The notes under the pieces are model-generated. The model was not told where the DNA came from. It made no database searches and was given only the letters and a program-made list of their open reading frames with translations. From positions 62,001 through 126,000 of the forward strand of contig NZ_JBBUKT010000016.1 in NCBI RefSeq assembly GCF_038066715.1: a stretch of 64,000 nt of DNA. Direction: 5' to 3'. Position numbers and translations under genes: made by a program. The stretch is from Luteolibacter sp. Y139. Its GTDB lineage: Bacteria > Verrucomicrobiota > Verrucomicrobiia > Verrucomicrobiales > Akkermansiaceae. Below, one piece after another: positions 28,400 through 37,916 of the stretch. Each line of letters opens with the position of its first letter. Positions within the stretch are counted from its first letter, which is position 1.

Positions 28400-31300
28400 T
28401 CATGGGATCGCGATCCGGACCCGCGCGAATTTCTTCGACGCGCCGCTCGCAGGAATCACCACGGTGATGTCATCGGGATCAGTACCATTTTCCACGACGG
28501 TCAGCGCCGGACTGGTGATGGCGCTGGTGGGAACGGTCACCGATGTCCACGGGGTTACGAGATTCGTGGAACTCTCCACGGTGACGGCGTAGGCCTTCGC
28601 GGCATCCACGCGCTTGAACTGAAGTACGATGTTTCCCGTAGCATCCAGGCTGCGCGAAATGATGGACGAACTGGCGGCGCTCGCCGGAGAGGTGCCGGTC
28701 ATGAACTCGATGCCATTCGGCATGCCATCGTGATCAGGATCCGCATCGGGCGAACGGTCCGGCCCGGTGATGCTCGGATAAGTGGCGAGCCACCCATCAT
28801 AGCCTGCCGGATTCGGAGTGACGGACACTTGGCTCGAGATCGGGGTTTCTTCCCCGCCATTCACCGCGGTCACCACGTAGTAGTAGGGTGTGCCATTGGT
28901 CAGGCCGGTATTCACGAAGTTCGTGGACGAGACGTTTCCGACAGTGGTGTAGGAGCTGCCGCTGATGGTCGATCGCTTCACGTTGTAGGAGGCGGCACCG
29001 GGAGTCGCCGTCCAGGCCAAGCTCGCCTGTGCATCTCCGGGCGTCGCCACCAGATTCGTCGGCGCGGACATCGTCGGCGCTCCATAGACCGCGAGCTGTG
29101 CGTAGCCCACCCAGCCGTTCTCTGAAGTCGGCGTGGTGAAGTCGAACTTCACCGCCGCCACGTTCGTGGCCAGCACGCCGCTGGATGCCGTCAAGGTGGA
29201 CCGCGTCGTGGACTGCACGCCCGAGGGATTGGTCGGGTTGTAATTGACCGCGCGCAGCGTGATGAAGGTATTCGGCGTGGCGACCTTCGAGTAGGAGACC
29301 GTGTAGGCCTGCTGGTCGCGACCGGCATCCGCCCAACCGCCGTGGACCATGATCTTGGTCAACGTATGGCCGTTGGCGTTGGCCGGCAGCGTGTAGATGA
29401 CCGAGGTTCCGGCGCCATTGCCATTGCCGCAGCTCAGGTAGTTGAAGCTGTTTTCTCCGCCCGTGGTCGGGCTGATCGAAAGGCTGCGAATCGTGGTGAG
29501 CGCGGCTGAGTTCTTGCCATTCGAATTGATGCTGAAGTTGCCCGCGGCAGTCGAGGGCGACATGCCACTGATGAGACTGTCATCTGCGGCCAGCTTCCAA
29601 CTCGGAGTGAAGGTGGTGTTTCCGCCCAGCCCGGTCTGTGCCGCCATCGCGGCGATCACGTTGTTCACGGGAGCAGGTGCAGCAGTGACCGTTAGAGTGG
29701 ACGCGTTGCTGGTGGCCGTTCCACTCGAATTGGTAGCCTTCAGACGGTAGCTTGCCGTGTCGCTGGTCTGCAGGTTGCTCAGGGTCAGCGTCGGCGTGTT
29801 CGCTCCGGCGATGTCGCTGGGGACGCCGCTCACCACCTTCTGCCATTGGTAGGTCAATGGGGTGGCGCCCGTGATCGAAGCGCTGAAGGTCACCTGGCCA
29901 CCCACAACATCCGCCGCCGTTGCAGGGGAGGTCTGGAGGGTGATGGCGGGCTCCAGCGGCGTGCCATACACGGCGATTTCAGTGTAGCCGACCCAGCCAT
30001 TTTCAGGCGCAGGCGTAGTGAAATCGAACTTGAGCGCGGCGACGCTGCTGGCGAGCGGGGCCGCGGTGGAGGAAGTCAAGGTGGAGCGGGTCGCGCATTG
30101 GACGGCCGCGGGGTTCGCCGGGTTGTTGTTGACCACTGCGAGCGAGATGAAGGTCGTAGGATCAGCGACGGTGGAATACGAGACCGTGTAGGCCTGTTGA
30201 TCGCGACCGGCATCCGGCCAGCTGCCATGGACCACGATCTTCGAGAGACTGTAGCCAGCCGGCGCGGTGCCGAGATTGTAGGTCACTGATTGGCCCGCGC
30301 CTCCACCGGCGCTCACCTGTGTTGCGGTCGCGCCGCCGGAGTTATAGGCCGAGCGGCCCACGCTGCCATCGGTGAGAACGTTGGTGCTATTGGTGAAGTT
30401 GCCAGTGCCGATTTCTGACGGTGACTTGGAGGCGATCAGGCTGCCTGGTGCGACTTCCCAGGTCGATGTAAACTGCGGGCTCGCACTGCCGAGACCTGTC
30501 TGTGCCGCATGGCTGGTGATCACATCGTTCACCGGCGCTGGCACGCTGGTGACCGTGAGCGTGCTGGTTCCACTCACGGAAACGCCCGCCGTATTGGTGG
30601 CCCGGAGGCGGTAGGATCCCGCATCGCCCAGCTGGAGATTGGAAAGCGTCAGTGTCGGCGTGGTTGCACCAGCGATATCGATCGATTGCCCGTCCACGAG
30701 CTTCTGCCATTGATAGGTGGTCGGAAGGCCGGTGCTGAAGGCCGCGACGAAACTCACCTCGCTGCCAACCACATCCGTCGCGGTGGCAGGCGAGGTATTG
30801 GCGACGAGCGCGGGACCGGGATTGGCCGCGAGCGGCGGGTTGAAGCTGATGCTGTCGATGAAGATCGTGTTGTCGCCACCGTTCAGGTTCGTCCCCGCGA
30901 AGGTTAGCGTGTGATACGGCGCCGTGGCGGTGAAGGTCGCCGTGCGGGCCGCGAAGCTGGAAGTCCCGCCCGAGTAAGATTGGACCACTGAGTCATCGAT
31001 CTTCACATCCCAGGTCTGCTGATTGCCCGAACGCTGCGCGGCCATGTAGGAGATGGTGTAGCTGGTTCCCGGGGTGAAGCCGGTGAAGGTCTGTGACGTG
31101 GTGCCGGTGAATTGAACGAAGCCTACCTGTGTGCCTTCCGGAGCAGTGGGACTGCCGAAGGCGCTGCCATTCGACGCAATGCCGGTCGCCGAGAATTTCC
31201 ACGAGGCACCCGAAGGTGTGTACTGGTACTGGCCACCGCCGAGCGCCGGGGTCTCGAAGCCGAGATTCAGGCTGCTATTGGAAACCGCGAATTCCAATGG

Positions 31301-34300
31301 CACCGAATCGGCAAAGCTACCGTTGTTAAACAGCACGCGCGCATACGCCGTCTGGAGACCCGCTTTCACATCTCCCCAGGCGCAAGTATATGGCGCATTG
31401 GAATCCTGCCCGATCAGCGTCTTCCCGACGAAGAACTGCACCGCATTAATGGCATTGCCATTCGCCGTCACGGATGCCGTGAAGCTGACCGGCGCATTGT
31501 TGCCAAAGGCGGCATGATTCGCGGGGCTGGTCAGGGCGACAACGGGAGTCACCGGCAGAAGCGCATCGCTCCGGCTAATGGAGACATTGTCGATGAAGAC
31601 GGTGCGGTCACCGCCGGAAAGATTGGTGCCGACGAAGGACAGCGTCTGTGTCGCTGCCGATGCCACGAAGTTGGCGGAGTAGCAGGTAAAGCTGTTGCTG
31701 CCTGCGGCGTTCGATTGGATCACCGTGTTGCCGATCTTCACGTTCCACGTTTGTCCGCCGAAGCTGCCCGGCCGTTGTGCGGCGAGGTAGCTCAAGGTGT
31801 AGGTCTTGCCGGAAGTGAATCCCGAAAGTGTCTGTGTGATCGTTCCGAGATTCTGGACGAAGGCGATCTGGCTGCCATGTGGCGCATTGGGATTGGAGAA
31901 GCCACTGCCATTCGCTGCAATGCCGGAGCCATTGCCGGGAGTGCCGCTGAAGGTCCATGATCCTCCCGTAGGATTGTAGCTATAGGCTCCGCCGCCCAAG
32001 CCGGGAGTTTCAAAGCTGAAGTTGGGGACCGCCGGACTCGCGACGAGGATCTGCACGTTGTCGATGAAGATCGTATTATCGCCCCCGGCCGTATTCGTGC
32101 CAACGAAGGACAAGGTATGGAACGAAGCCGTGGCGGTGAAGGTGTTGGTGCGGATGCCAAAACTTGAGCCACCACCCGAGTTGGACTGGAGGATCGTGTT
32201 GTCGAGCTTCACGTCCCAGGTCTGCTGGTTGCCGGGACGCTGCGCTGCCAGATAGGAGATGGTGTAGGTCGTGCCCGGTGTGAAACCCGAGAAGGTCTGC
32301 GAGATTGCCCCGGTCGACTGGATGAATGCCGCCTGGTTGCCTTCCGGAACGGTAGGATTGTTGAAGGCGCTGCCGTTCGTGACGAGGCCGGAGCCATTGC
32401 CCGCGACGCCGCCGAAGGTCCATCCACCCGTGCTGCCAGTAGGAGTGTATTGATGAGTGCCAGGGCTCAAAATCGGTGACTCGAAGCCACCCGCCACTGA
32501 CAGCGCGAGGGCGCTGACTTGGGCGGAGGGGTTGCTCTCACCATTCGCGTTCACCGCGGTGACCACGTAGTAGTAGGTCACGCCGTGCGTGAGGTTACCG
32601 TCGGAATAATTGCTGGCAGTGACCGTTCCCAAGCTCGTGTAAGGCCCGCCCGGAGTGGTGGAGCGCTTCACATTGTAGCCGGTCGCCCCGTAGCTCGATC
32701 CCCAGTCCAGCTCGATCCGCAAGCTGCTGTTGAGCACCGCGGTCAAGCCAGTTGGCACCGGCGCATAGAGTTGATTGACGGCGATGACGACGCGGCGGTT
32801 CGTCTCGGTGAGCGTCGCATTGTTCACGTTCGTGATGGTCACGAAGAGCTCGAACTGCGCGGCATAGAGCGCCGGGTTATTGGCCAGCGCCCAGTAGTCC
32901 AGCTGCGCGTTGTTCGCCACGGTGACGACGCCGGTGTTGCTGATAGAGAAAGTGCCGCCGGTATTGCCCGAGGTGATCGTATAGACCAGCGGGCTGCTGT
33001 TGGGATTGGTGGCGGGCACGTTGCCGACCACTGTGCTGTTAGGCGCGCGCTCGTTCACGCTCAGACGCGTTGGCTGCCGTGCTCCGGCGACAGTGCCGGA
33101 GATGGCGTAGTAGCCAAGGCTCGCGTAGTTGGTGAAGCCATTGGTCAGCGGATCGTTCTTGCCGGTGCCGGTGACGCGGAAGGTGTAGGTGCCAGCTGCC
33201 AGGGTCGTCGTGATCGTGGACGAGACGTCGTCCTGCGCATTGGCAGTGGCGAGAATCGTTCCCGAGGCATCGGCGAGCGTGGCCATGGTGGCAAGGTCAC
33301 CCCAATCGCCGGGAGCCACCGGATCCACCTTCAGGTTGATCGCGCCGCCGGTGGTGGTGAATTGAAAGGCGTCCGTGTCGCCGGTGCGCTCGATCACGCC
33401 TTCCGCGGATGCCGTGTTGTTCGCCTGGATCTCCAGGTATCGCGACGTGGCCAAGCTGTCGCCCGTGTCGTCGTTCCGGTAGCCGACGTTGTTGTTCGTC
33501 GTGGTAATCGTGCTGAGCTCGTCCTGCGGTTGGTTGGCATTCGCATACTCGCCCTTCGCCCAAGTGGTGACCGCTTGGTAATAACCCACTCCCATGATCG
33601 GCGCCCATCCGGTCTCACCGCCGCCGTGGCCCCCATAGTATTCCACGCCACCGGTCTGGCCTTGGTGAGCGAGCCCGAGCGTGTGACCCACTTCGTGCGA
33701 ACCAACTTCCGCCGCTGCCTTGCCCACGTAGTAAACCGACCAACACACGGTGTCGTTGCCCCAGTTCCATGAGCCGAAGTAGGCCACACCCGCTGCCGTG
33801 ACCGGCGTGGTGGTGAAGCAGCAGCGCTGGCGGCTGGCTGCTGGAGCCGCGAGGAAGACCTTGATGTCGGTCGTCACGTTGATGTTGAAGGGCATGTAGT
33901 CCTCCGCCACGCGCTTCCAGATGTCCTTGATCGTGTCGTTGCCGATGTTGGGACGAGCATAGGTGATACCGCCCCAGCTGTTCGTGTAGCCACCGGCGAA
34001 GTCTAACAGCATCACCGCCGGTGAACCGGGAAGGGTCTGCAGGGAGATGATCTCGTCATTGTGCTCCGGCACATAGTCCGGCGCCAGATCGGGGCGCAGC
34101 GGGGCGATCTGCTCGGCAAGCCACTCCGGATCGGCCTCCTCCATGTTCAAGCAGACCACTTCGTCCTGGCGACGCTTCCACAGCTCGGGCTCGCCATTGG
34201 TGCCGGTCGGCTCCACTCGATAGGCGACCTTGCTCGCCGGAAACTCGACCACGCCGACCGCCTTGCCGGCCTTCCCGCCCTCCGGCGGCGTGATGAAGAA

Positions 34301-34828
34301 GAACTTCCCTTTCTCCGGTGCCGTCAGTTCGCCGGACACGTAGGAGACGACCGCTCCATTGAACTGGACGATCTTGACGACGCCTTGGGCGATGGCTCCG
34401 TCTGTTAGCTCGAAGCGAACCGGGTCGCCTTCCTTCGCCTGCTGGAAGCTCTCGATGTAGCGGACATCCCAAGCCCGCTTCGAAGTGCCGGGTCCGTGCA
34501 AACTCGCCGCGTAGGGATTGAGTGCGACATTCATTTCGCGGGACGCGGGAGCTGTCGAAGCGGCAGCAGGGGAAGAAACCCCGGCCTCAGCGAGCACAGG
34601 AGCAGCCGCTTCCACCGCGGCCGTCATCGTGCCTTCGGCGGCTGGCGCGGACTCCCGCACATTTCTGGCCGTCGTCGGCGATGGGGCAGGGGAATGCTGC
34701 TTCCACAGTACGGTTCCAATGCAGAGCGCGAGGAGAAGTGCGGGCCACAGGAGCCGGCGAAAGCCAGGAGATGAGGAAGACACGGGATTTACGGGCGTTG
34801 GGTTGGGTGCCTTGGGTCGGCGGCACAT
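28400..34828 (-). CDS. Giant multidomain zinc metalloprotease, exported or membrane-anchored
   Basis: From the ATG at 34826-34828 it is 2,142 residues. A hydrophobic signal or anchor lies at about 24-42. The catalytic domain (about 230-440) carries HEVGHTLGLAHQG (His378, Glu379, His382, third His at 388), the metzincin-like HExxHxxGxxH zinc motif. Downstream are a PPC-like domain (about 480-590), a cadherin-like segment, an FN3 domain, and three about 160-residue repeats (each with FETP/FESP, GFTPGTTYTISYLAAQR and NTIFIDN landmarks, like carbohydrate-binding jelly rolls). Two Ig-like modules with DVVG..V.F, two discoidin-like modules, another FN3 and the C-terminal GW..Y module with DADPDHDGMPNG complete it. 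A GTG at 34861 is an alternative start. Probably secreted; substrate unknown. Confidence 0.88.
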   Translation of the reverse strand: MCRRPKAPNPTPVNPVSSSSPGFRRLLWPALLLALCIGTVLWKQHSPAPSPTTARNVRESAPAAEGTMTAAVEAAAPVLAEAGVSSPAAASTAPASREMNVALNPYAASLHGPGTSKRAWDVRYIESFQQAKEGDPVRFELTDGAIAQGVVKIVQFNGAVVSYVSGELTAPEKGKFFFITPPEGGKAGKAVGVVEFPASKVAYRVEPTGTNGEPELWKRRQDEVVCLNMEEADPEWLAEQIAPLRPDLAPDYVPEHNDEIISLQTLPGSPAVMLLDFAGGYTNSWGGITYARPNIGNDTIKDIWKRVAEDYMPFNINVTTDIKVFLAAPAASRQRCCFTTTPVTAAGVAYFGSWNWGNDTVCWSVYYVGKAAAEVGSHEVGHTLGLAHQGQTGGVEYYGGHGGGETGWAPIMGVGYYQAVTTWAKGEYANANQPQDELSTITTTNNNVGYRNDDTGDSLATSRYLEIQANNTASAEGVIERTGDTDAFQFTTTGGAINLKVDPVAPGDWGDLATMATLADASGTILATANAQDDVSSTITTTLAAGTYTFRVTGTGKNDPLTNGFTNYASLGYYAISGTVAGARQPTRLSVNERAPNSTVVGNVPATNPNSSPLVYTITSGNTGGTFSISNTGVVTVANNAQLDYWALANNPALYAAQFELFVTITNVNNATLTETNRRVVIAVNQLYAPVPTGLTAVLNSSLRIELDWGSSYGATGYNVKRSTTPGGPYTSLGTVTASNYSDGNLTHGVTYYYVVTAVNANGESNPSAQVSALALSVAGGFESPILSPGTHQYTPTGSTGGWTFGGVAGNGSGLVTNGSAFNNPTVPEGNQAAFIQSTGAISQTFSGFTPGTTYTISYLAAQRPGNQQTWDVKLDNTILQSNSGGGSSFGIRTNTFTATASFHTLSFVGTNTAGGDNTIFIDNVQILVASPAVPNFSFETPGLGGGAYSYNPTGGSWTFSGTPGNGSGIAANGSGFSNPNAPHGSQIAFVQNLGTITQTLSGFTSGKTYTLSYLAAQRPGSFGGQTWNVKIGNTVIQSNAAGSNSFTCYSANFVASAATQTLSFVGTNLSGGDRTVFIDNVSISRSDALLPVTPVVALTSPANHAAFGNNAPVSFTASVTANGNAINAVQFFVGKTLIGQDSNAPYTCAWGDVKAGLQTAYARVLFNNGSFADSVPLEFAVSNSSLNLGFETPALGGGQYQYTPSGASWKFSATGIASNGSAFGSPTAPEGTQVGFVQFTGTTSQTFTGFTPGTSYTISYMAAQRSGNQQTWDVKIDDSVVQSYSGGTSSFAARTATFTATAPYHTLTFAGTNLNGGDNTIFIDSISFNPPLAANPGPALVANTSPATATDVVGSEVSFVAAFSTGLPTTYQWQKLVDGQSIDIAGATTPTLTLSNLQLGDAGSYRLRATNTAGVSVSGTSTLTVTSVPAPVNDVITSHAAQTGLGSASPQFTSTWEVAPGSLIASKSPSEIGTGNFTNSTNVLTDGSVGRSAYNSGGATATQVSAGGGAGQSVTYNLGTAPAGYSLSKIVVHGSWPDAGRDQQAYTVSYSTVADPTTFISLAVVNNNPANPAAVQCATRSTLTSSTAAPLASSVAALKFDFTTPAPENGWVGYTEIAVYGTPLEPAITLQTSPATAADVVGGQVTFSASITGATPLTYQWQKVVSGVPSDIAGANTPTLTLSNLQTSDTASYRLKATNSSGTATSNASTLTVTAAPAPVNNVIAAMAAQTGLGGNTTFTPSWKLAADDSLISGMSPSTAAGNFSINSNGKNSAALTTIRSLSISPTTGGENSFNYLSCGNGNGAGTSVIYTLPANANGHTLTKIMVHGGWADAGRDQQAYTVSYSKVATPNTFITLRAVNYNPTNPSGVQSTTRSTLTASSGVLATNVAAVKFDFTTPTSENGWVGYAQLAVYGAPTMSAPTNLVATPGDAQASLAWTATPGAASYNVKRSTISGSSYTTVGNVSSTNFVNTGLTNGTPYYYVVTAVNGGEETPISSQVSVTPNPAGYDGWLATYPSITGPDRSPDADPDHDGMPNGIEFMTGTSPASAASSSIISRSLDATGNIVLQFKRVDAAKAYAVTVESSTNLVTPWTSVTVPTSAITSPALTVVENGTDPDDITVVIPASGASKKFARVRIAIP

Positions 34829-35070
34829 GGGCAGACTCGCCCAATCGTCAGCCGTGCCCACACGGACGTGAGCAGTCGGAACGGCCTCGGAATTGGGTTT
34901 GGAAGTGTCGTCCCGACCCCGGCTGAGACACCGGTCGCGAGAACGAGCAATGATCTCAGTATCAGAAGAAGCGTGGTCCCGCCTACCTACGGGTTTCTAG
35001 AGGGTGGATCGCCCTAGGGGGGCAAATTGCCGTTTCCTTCTCTCCCCGGCGCTCGTAGGAATCCCATGCG

Positions 35071-36120
35071 ATGAAATGGATGCCGAAGTTCCTGTTCCTA
35101 GCCGCCGCCCTTTTGGCGGGGGAGGTCCGTGCCGAAGATGAAGCGAAGGACGGCACCTGGGCGCTCGCCTATTTCCGGCAGCGCTATCCGACACGGGTCG
35201 AGGTCGATGCGAATGGAAAAGTCCACGATGTCCCCCTGCCGGACCCCATGAGCGTGGAGCAGTTGCATTTCGCGCTGAGCACGGATGGCCGGCACTGGAC
35301 GCCGCTGGCGGGGAATGAGCCGGTATGGACTCAACAGCTTCGCGATCCCTTCATCCACCGCGCTCCCGACGGCGTGTGGCACCTGATGGGAACCGGTCGC
35401 GCTGCCGGTGACCAACGAAGGGGCCACGGGCCGGTGTGTCTCCACGCGACCTCGCGCGATCTGATCACCTGGGACACCGTCGAATCGCTGCCATTGATGG
35501 ACGGCGTCAGTGACAAGGATGGAAGGCGGCCCCGCAATATCTGGGCGCCCGAGTGGTTCTTCGACGCAAAGGCCGGCGAGTTCTTCGTCTTCTGGTCCTC
35601 CAGCTTCGAGGACGCGGGCTGGAAGGACAGTCGGCTTTGGTTCTCCCGGACCAAGGACTGGAAAACTTTCACGCCCGCGAAGGTGCTGTTCGATCCCGAC
35701 TACTCGGTCATTGATGGCACGCTCCGCGAGGTCGATGGGACCTACTACCTCTTCCACAAGGAAGAGGAATTCGGCGAACGCACCGGTGAGCGCCGCGCCA
35801 TCCGGCTCGCCACCTCGAAGAACATCGAGGGACCGTATGAGATCCTGCAAGGCCCGCTCAACAAGGGCCAGATCGTTCCGACGATCACCGAAGGCTGCTC
35901 GATCATGCCCGACCCGAGCGGCTCCGGCTGGCTCCTGCTCTACGACTACTGCATGACGAATCGGTTCGGCGCCTCTTCCTCGCTCGACCTGAAGGATTGG
36001 AAGGTGGTGGATGACGTGAAGTTCCCGCCCGATGCCCGGCACGGCAGCGCTTTCCAGCTGAAGCCTGAAGAGGCAGAGCGGCTAAAGAAACAATTCCCAT
36101 CGCCTGCGGAAGGGAAGTGA
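35071..36120 (+). CDS. Exported GH43-like glycoside hydrolase
   Basis: The 349-residue protein has a Sec signal (about 1-21) and a GH43/GH32-clan-like five-bladed propeller. Acidic residues stand in the expected blades: Asp92 in LRDPFIHR, Asp215 in YSVIDGT and Glu274 in TITEGCS. It lacks the C-terminal sandwich of the GH43 enzyme at 18925 and is much shorter. Similarity is to the family of arabinosidase-like proteins found in polysaccharide-degrading bacteria; its substrate cannot be read from sequence. It is preceded by 242 bases without a visible gene and followed by the ABC exporter genes on the same strand after 75 bases. Confidence 0.85.
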   Translation: MKWMPKFLFLAAALLAGEVRAEDEAKDGTWALAYFRQRYPTRVEVDANGKVHDVPLPDPMSVEQLHFALSTDGRHWTPLAGNEPVWTQQLRDPFIHRAPDGVWHLMGTGRAAGDQRRGHGPVCLHATSRDLITWDTVESLPLMDGVSDKDGRRPRNIWAPEWFFDAKAGEFFVFWSSSFEDAGWKDSRLWFSRTKDWKTFTPAKVLFDPDYSVIDGTLREVDGTYYLFHKEEEFGERTGERRAIRLATSKNIEGPYEILQGPLNKGQIVPTITEGCSIMPDPSGSGWLLLYDYCMTNRFGASSSLDLKDWKVVDDVKFPPDARHGSAFQLKPEEAERLKKQFPSPAEGK

Positions 36121-36195
36121 CCGGGTGCTGCCGCGTTTTTCCTTTGCCGGATCAGCATATCTGCGGAGTTTGCCAGCGCTCCGCCGATCTTCTCC

Positions 36196-37116
36196 ATGAA
36201 CGATTCCCCGATTATCCAAGCCCGTGGTGTGGCGAAGCGCTTCGGGGACTTCGAGGCGCTTGCGGCGCTGGATCTCGAGGTGAGGAAAGGCCAATGCGTC
36301 GGTCTGCTAGGCCCGAATGGAGCGGGCAAGTCCACGTTTATCGGTTGCCTCTATGGTGTGGTCGCGCGAACCGGCGGATCGCTGGAAGTCTTCGGCCTCG
36401 ATCCCGCGAAGCAGGCGCGCGATATCAAGCGCCGCATCGGCGTGGTGCCACAGGAGAATGCCTTGGATGAAGGCCTGACCGTGTTGGAAAACATGCGGAT
36501 CTACGCAGGCTTCAGTGAAGTCCCCCGCAAGACCGCCGATCCCCGGATCGCCGAGCTGCTCTCCTACATGATGCTGGACGCCAAGCGCGACGCGACGATC
36601 AAAACGCTCTCCGGGGGCATGAAGCGCCGCCTCACCTTCGTTCGCGCGCTGCTCGCCGATCCCGAGCTGCTGATCCTCGATGAACCGACCACCGGTCTCG
36701 ATCCCTCGGTGCGGCACCTGCTCTGGGAAAAGGTCATCGAGCTGCGTGACAAGGGAAAGACCATCCTCGTCACCACCCACTACATGCACGAGGCCGAAGT
36801 GCTCTGCGACCAGATCGTGATCCTCGATCGCGGCAAGGTGGTAGGCACCGGGGCGCCGAAAGAATTGATCGAACGCGAAGCTCCCGGCTTCGTCGGCATC
36901 TTCCCGCCCCACACGGACGAGGCGATCAAGCCACACCTCGATCCCTCTTGGGTGCTCTTCCATCAGGGCCGGCAATGCTGCGTGAGGGCCCCACGGTTCG
37001 ACGATCTGTTAGAACTGCAGCGCGCCTCCGGCCAGACCGCCTTGCAAATGCGTCCCGCCAATCTCGAGGACGTGTATCTCAAACTCACCGGCAGCGAACT
37101 CAGCGACGATGAATGA
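36196..37116 (+). CDS. NodI-like ABC transporter ATP-binding protein
   Basis: The 306-residue ATPase contains Walker A GPNGAGKST, Q-loop VVPQENALDEGLTV, signature LSGGMKRRL, Walker B LLILDEPTTGLDP and the switch His in VTTHYMHEA. Together with a C-terminal regulatory extension it resembles the NodI/DrrA class that pairs with ABC-2 permeases to export drugs, polysaccharide or lipid-linked molecules. It overlaps the permease gene by eight bases. Nod-factor export itself is not implied; the class is widespread. Confidence 0.95.
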   Translation: MNDSPIIQARGVAKRFGDFEALAALDLEVRKGQCVGLLGPNGAGKSTFIGCLYGVVARTGGSLEVFGLDPAKQARDIKRRIGVVPQENALDEGLTVLENMRIYAGFSEVPRKTADPRIAELLSYMMLDAKRDATIKTLSGGMKRRLTFVRALLADPELLILDEPTTGLDPSVRHLLWEKVIELRDKGKTILVTTHYMHEAEVLCDQIVILDRGKVVGTGAPKELIEREAPGFVGIFPPHTDEAIKPHLDPSWVLFHQGRQCCVRAPRFDDLLELQRASGQTALQMRPANLEDVYLKLTGSELSDDE

Positions 37117-37885
37117 CCGTCTCCCAAGCCTCCGCCTGAGCTGGCAAGTGGTCATCCGGAACTGGATGGTCTACCGGAAGGATTTCCTCGCGAACATCTC
37201 ACCGACGCTGGCGGACCCGGCGCTGATCCTGGGCTCGCTGGGCATGGGGCTGTCTGGCTACGTCGGGAGGATCGATGACATGAGCTACGCGCAATTCCTC
37301 GCGCCTGGCATGATCGCGACCACGGCCCTGTTCACCGCGTTCTTCGAGAGCAGCTACGGCTTCTATGTGCGCATGACCTTCGAGTCGGTATTCAAGGCGA
37401 TGCTCACCACGCCCATCGGCGTGAACGAAGTGGTCACGGGCGAGTTCATGTGGGTCTTCGTCCGGGCCGCCCTGATGGGTCTCGGGGTGGCGTTGGTGCT
37501 GCTGGCGTTCGGCCTGCTGCCGAATCCCCTGGCGATCATGATTTGTCCGCTGATCGGAGGGGTCTTGGCGTTGCCGTGCGCCGCCATCGGGCTGCTGGCC
37601 TCGGCGTGGGTTCGGAACATCAATCAATTCCAGACCGTCTACTCCTTCCTCATCGCGCCGATCTTTTACCTGTCCGGAGTGTTCTTCCCCGTTCCTTCGA
37701 ATTCATTCCTCGGCCACCTCGTGCAGTGGTCGCCCTTTTATCACGGGGTGAAGCTGATCCAGTTCACGGTCTGGGGAAAGGCGGACTGGAGTGCGGTTCT
37801 TTGGCACGCGGGCTTGCTCGGCTTCTTCGCCATCCTGCTCTGTGGCCTGTCGTTCCGGTTCATCGGCCGCAAGCTCACCACGTGA
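37109..37885 (+). CDS. NodJ-like ABC-2 transporter permease
   Basis: The 258-residue protein has six predicted membrane helices and the ABC-2 landmarks WMVYRKDFLANISPTLADP near the N-terminus, YAQFLAPGMIATTALF, and the C-terminal FLIAPIFYLSGVFFPV with a following HLVQWSPFYHGVKL. This matches the DrrB/NodJ group. Its start overlaps the end of the ATPase gene, so the two form one exporter. It is convergent with the GYF/PH gene; only 31 bases lie between them. Confidence 0.93.
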   Translation: MNDRLPSLRLSWQVVIRNWMVYRKDFLANISPTLADPALILGSLGMGLSGYVGRIDDMSYAQFLAPGMIATTALFTAFFESSYGFYVRMTFESVFKAMLTTPIGVNEVVTGEFMWVFVRAALMGLGVALVLLAFGLLPNPLAIMICPLIGGVLALPCAAIGLLASAWVRNINQFQTVYSFLIAPIFYLSGVFFPVPSNSFLGHLVQWSPFYHGVKLIQFTVWGKADWSAVLWHAGLLGFFAILLCGLSFRFIGRKLTT

Positions 37886-37916
37886 CCCGGGCCTACCAGC
37901 ACGGCGTTGGTGCTCG

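Noticed and set aside
36196-37885. Nodulation-factor exporter
   Set aside because: NodI/NodJ-like ABC-2 exporters are widespread. No nod genes or symbiosis context exist in the window.
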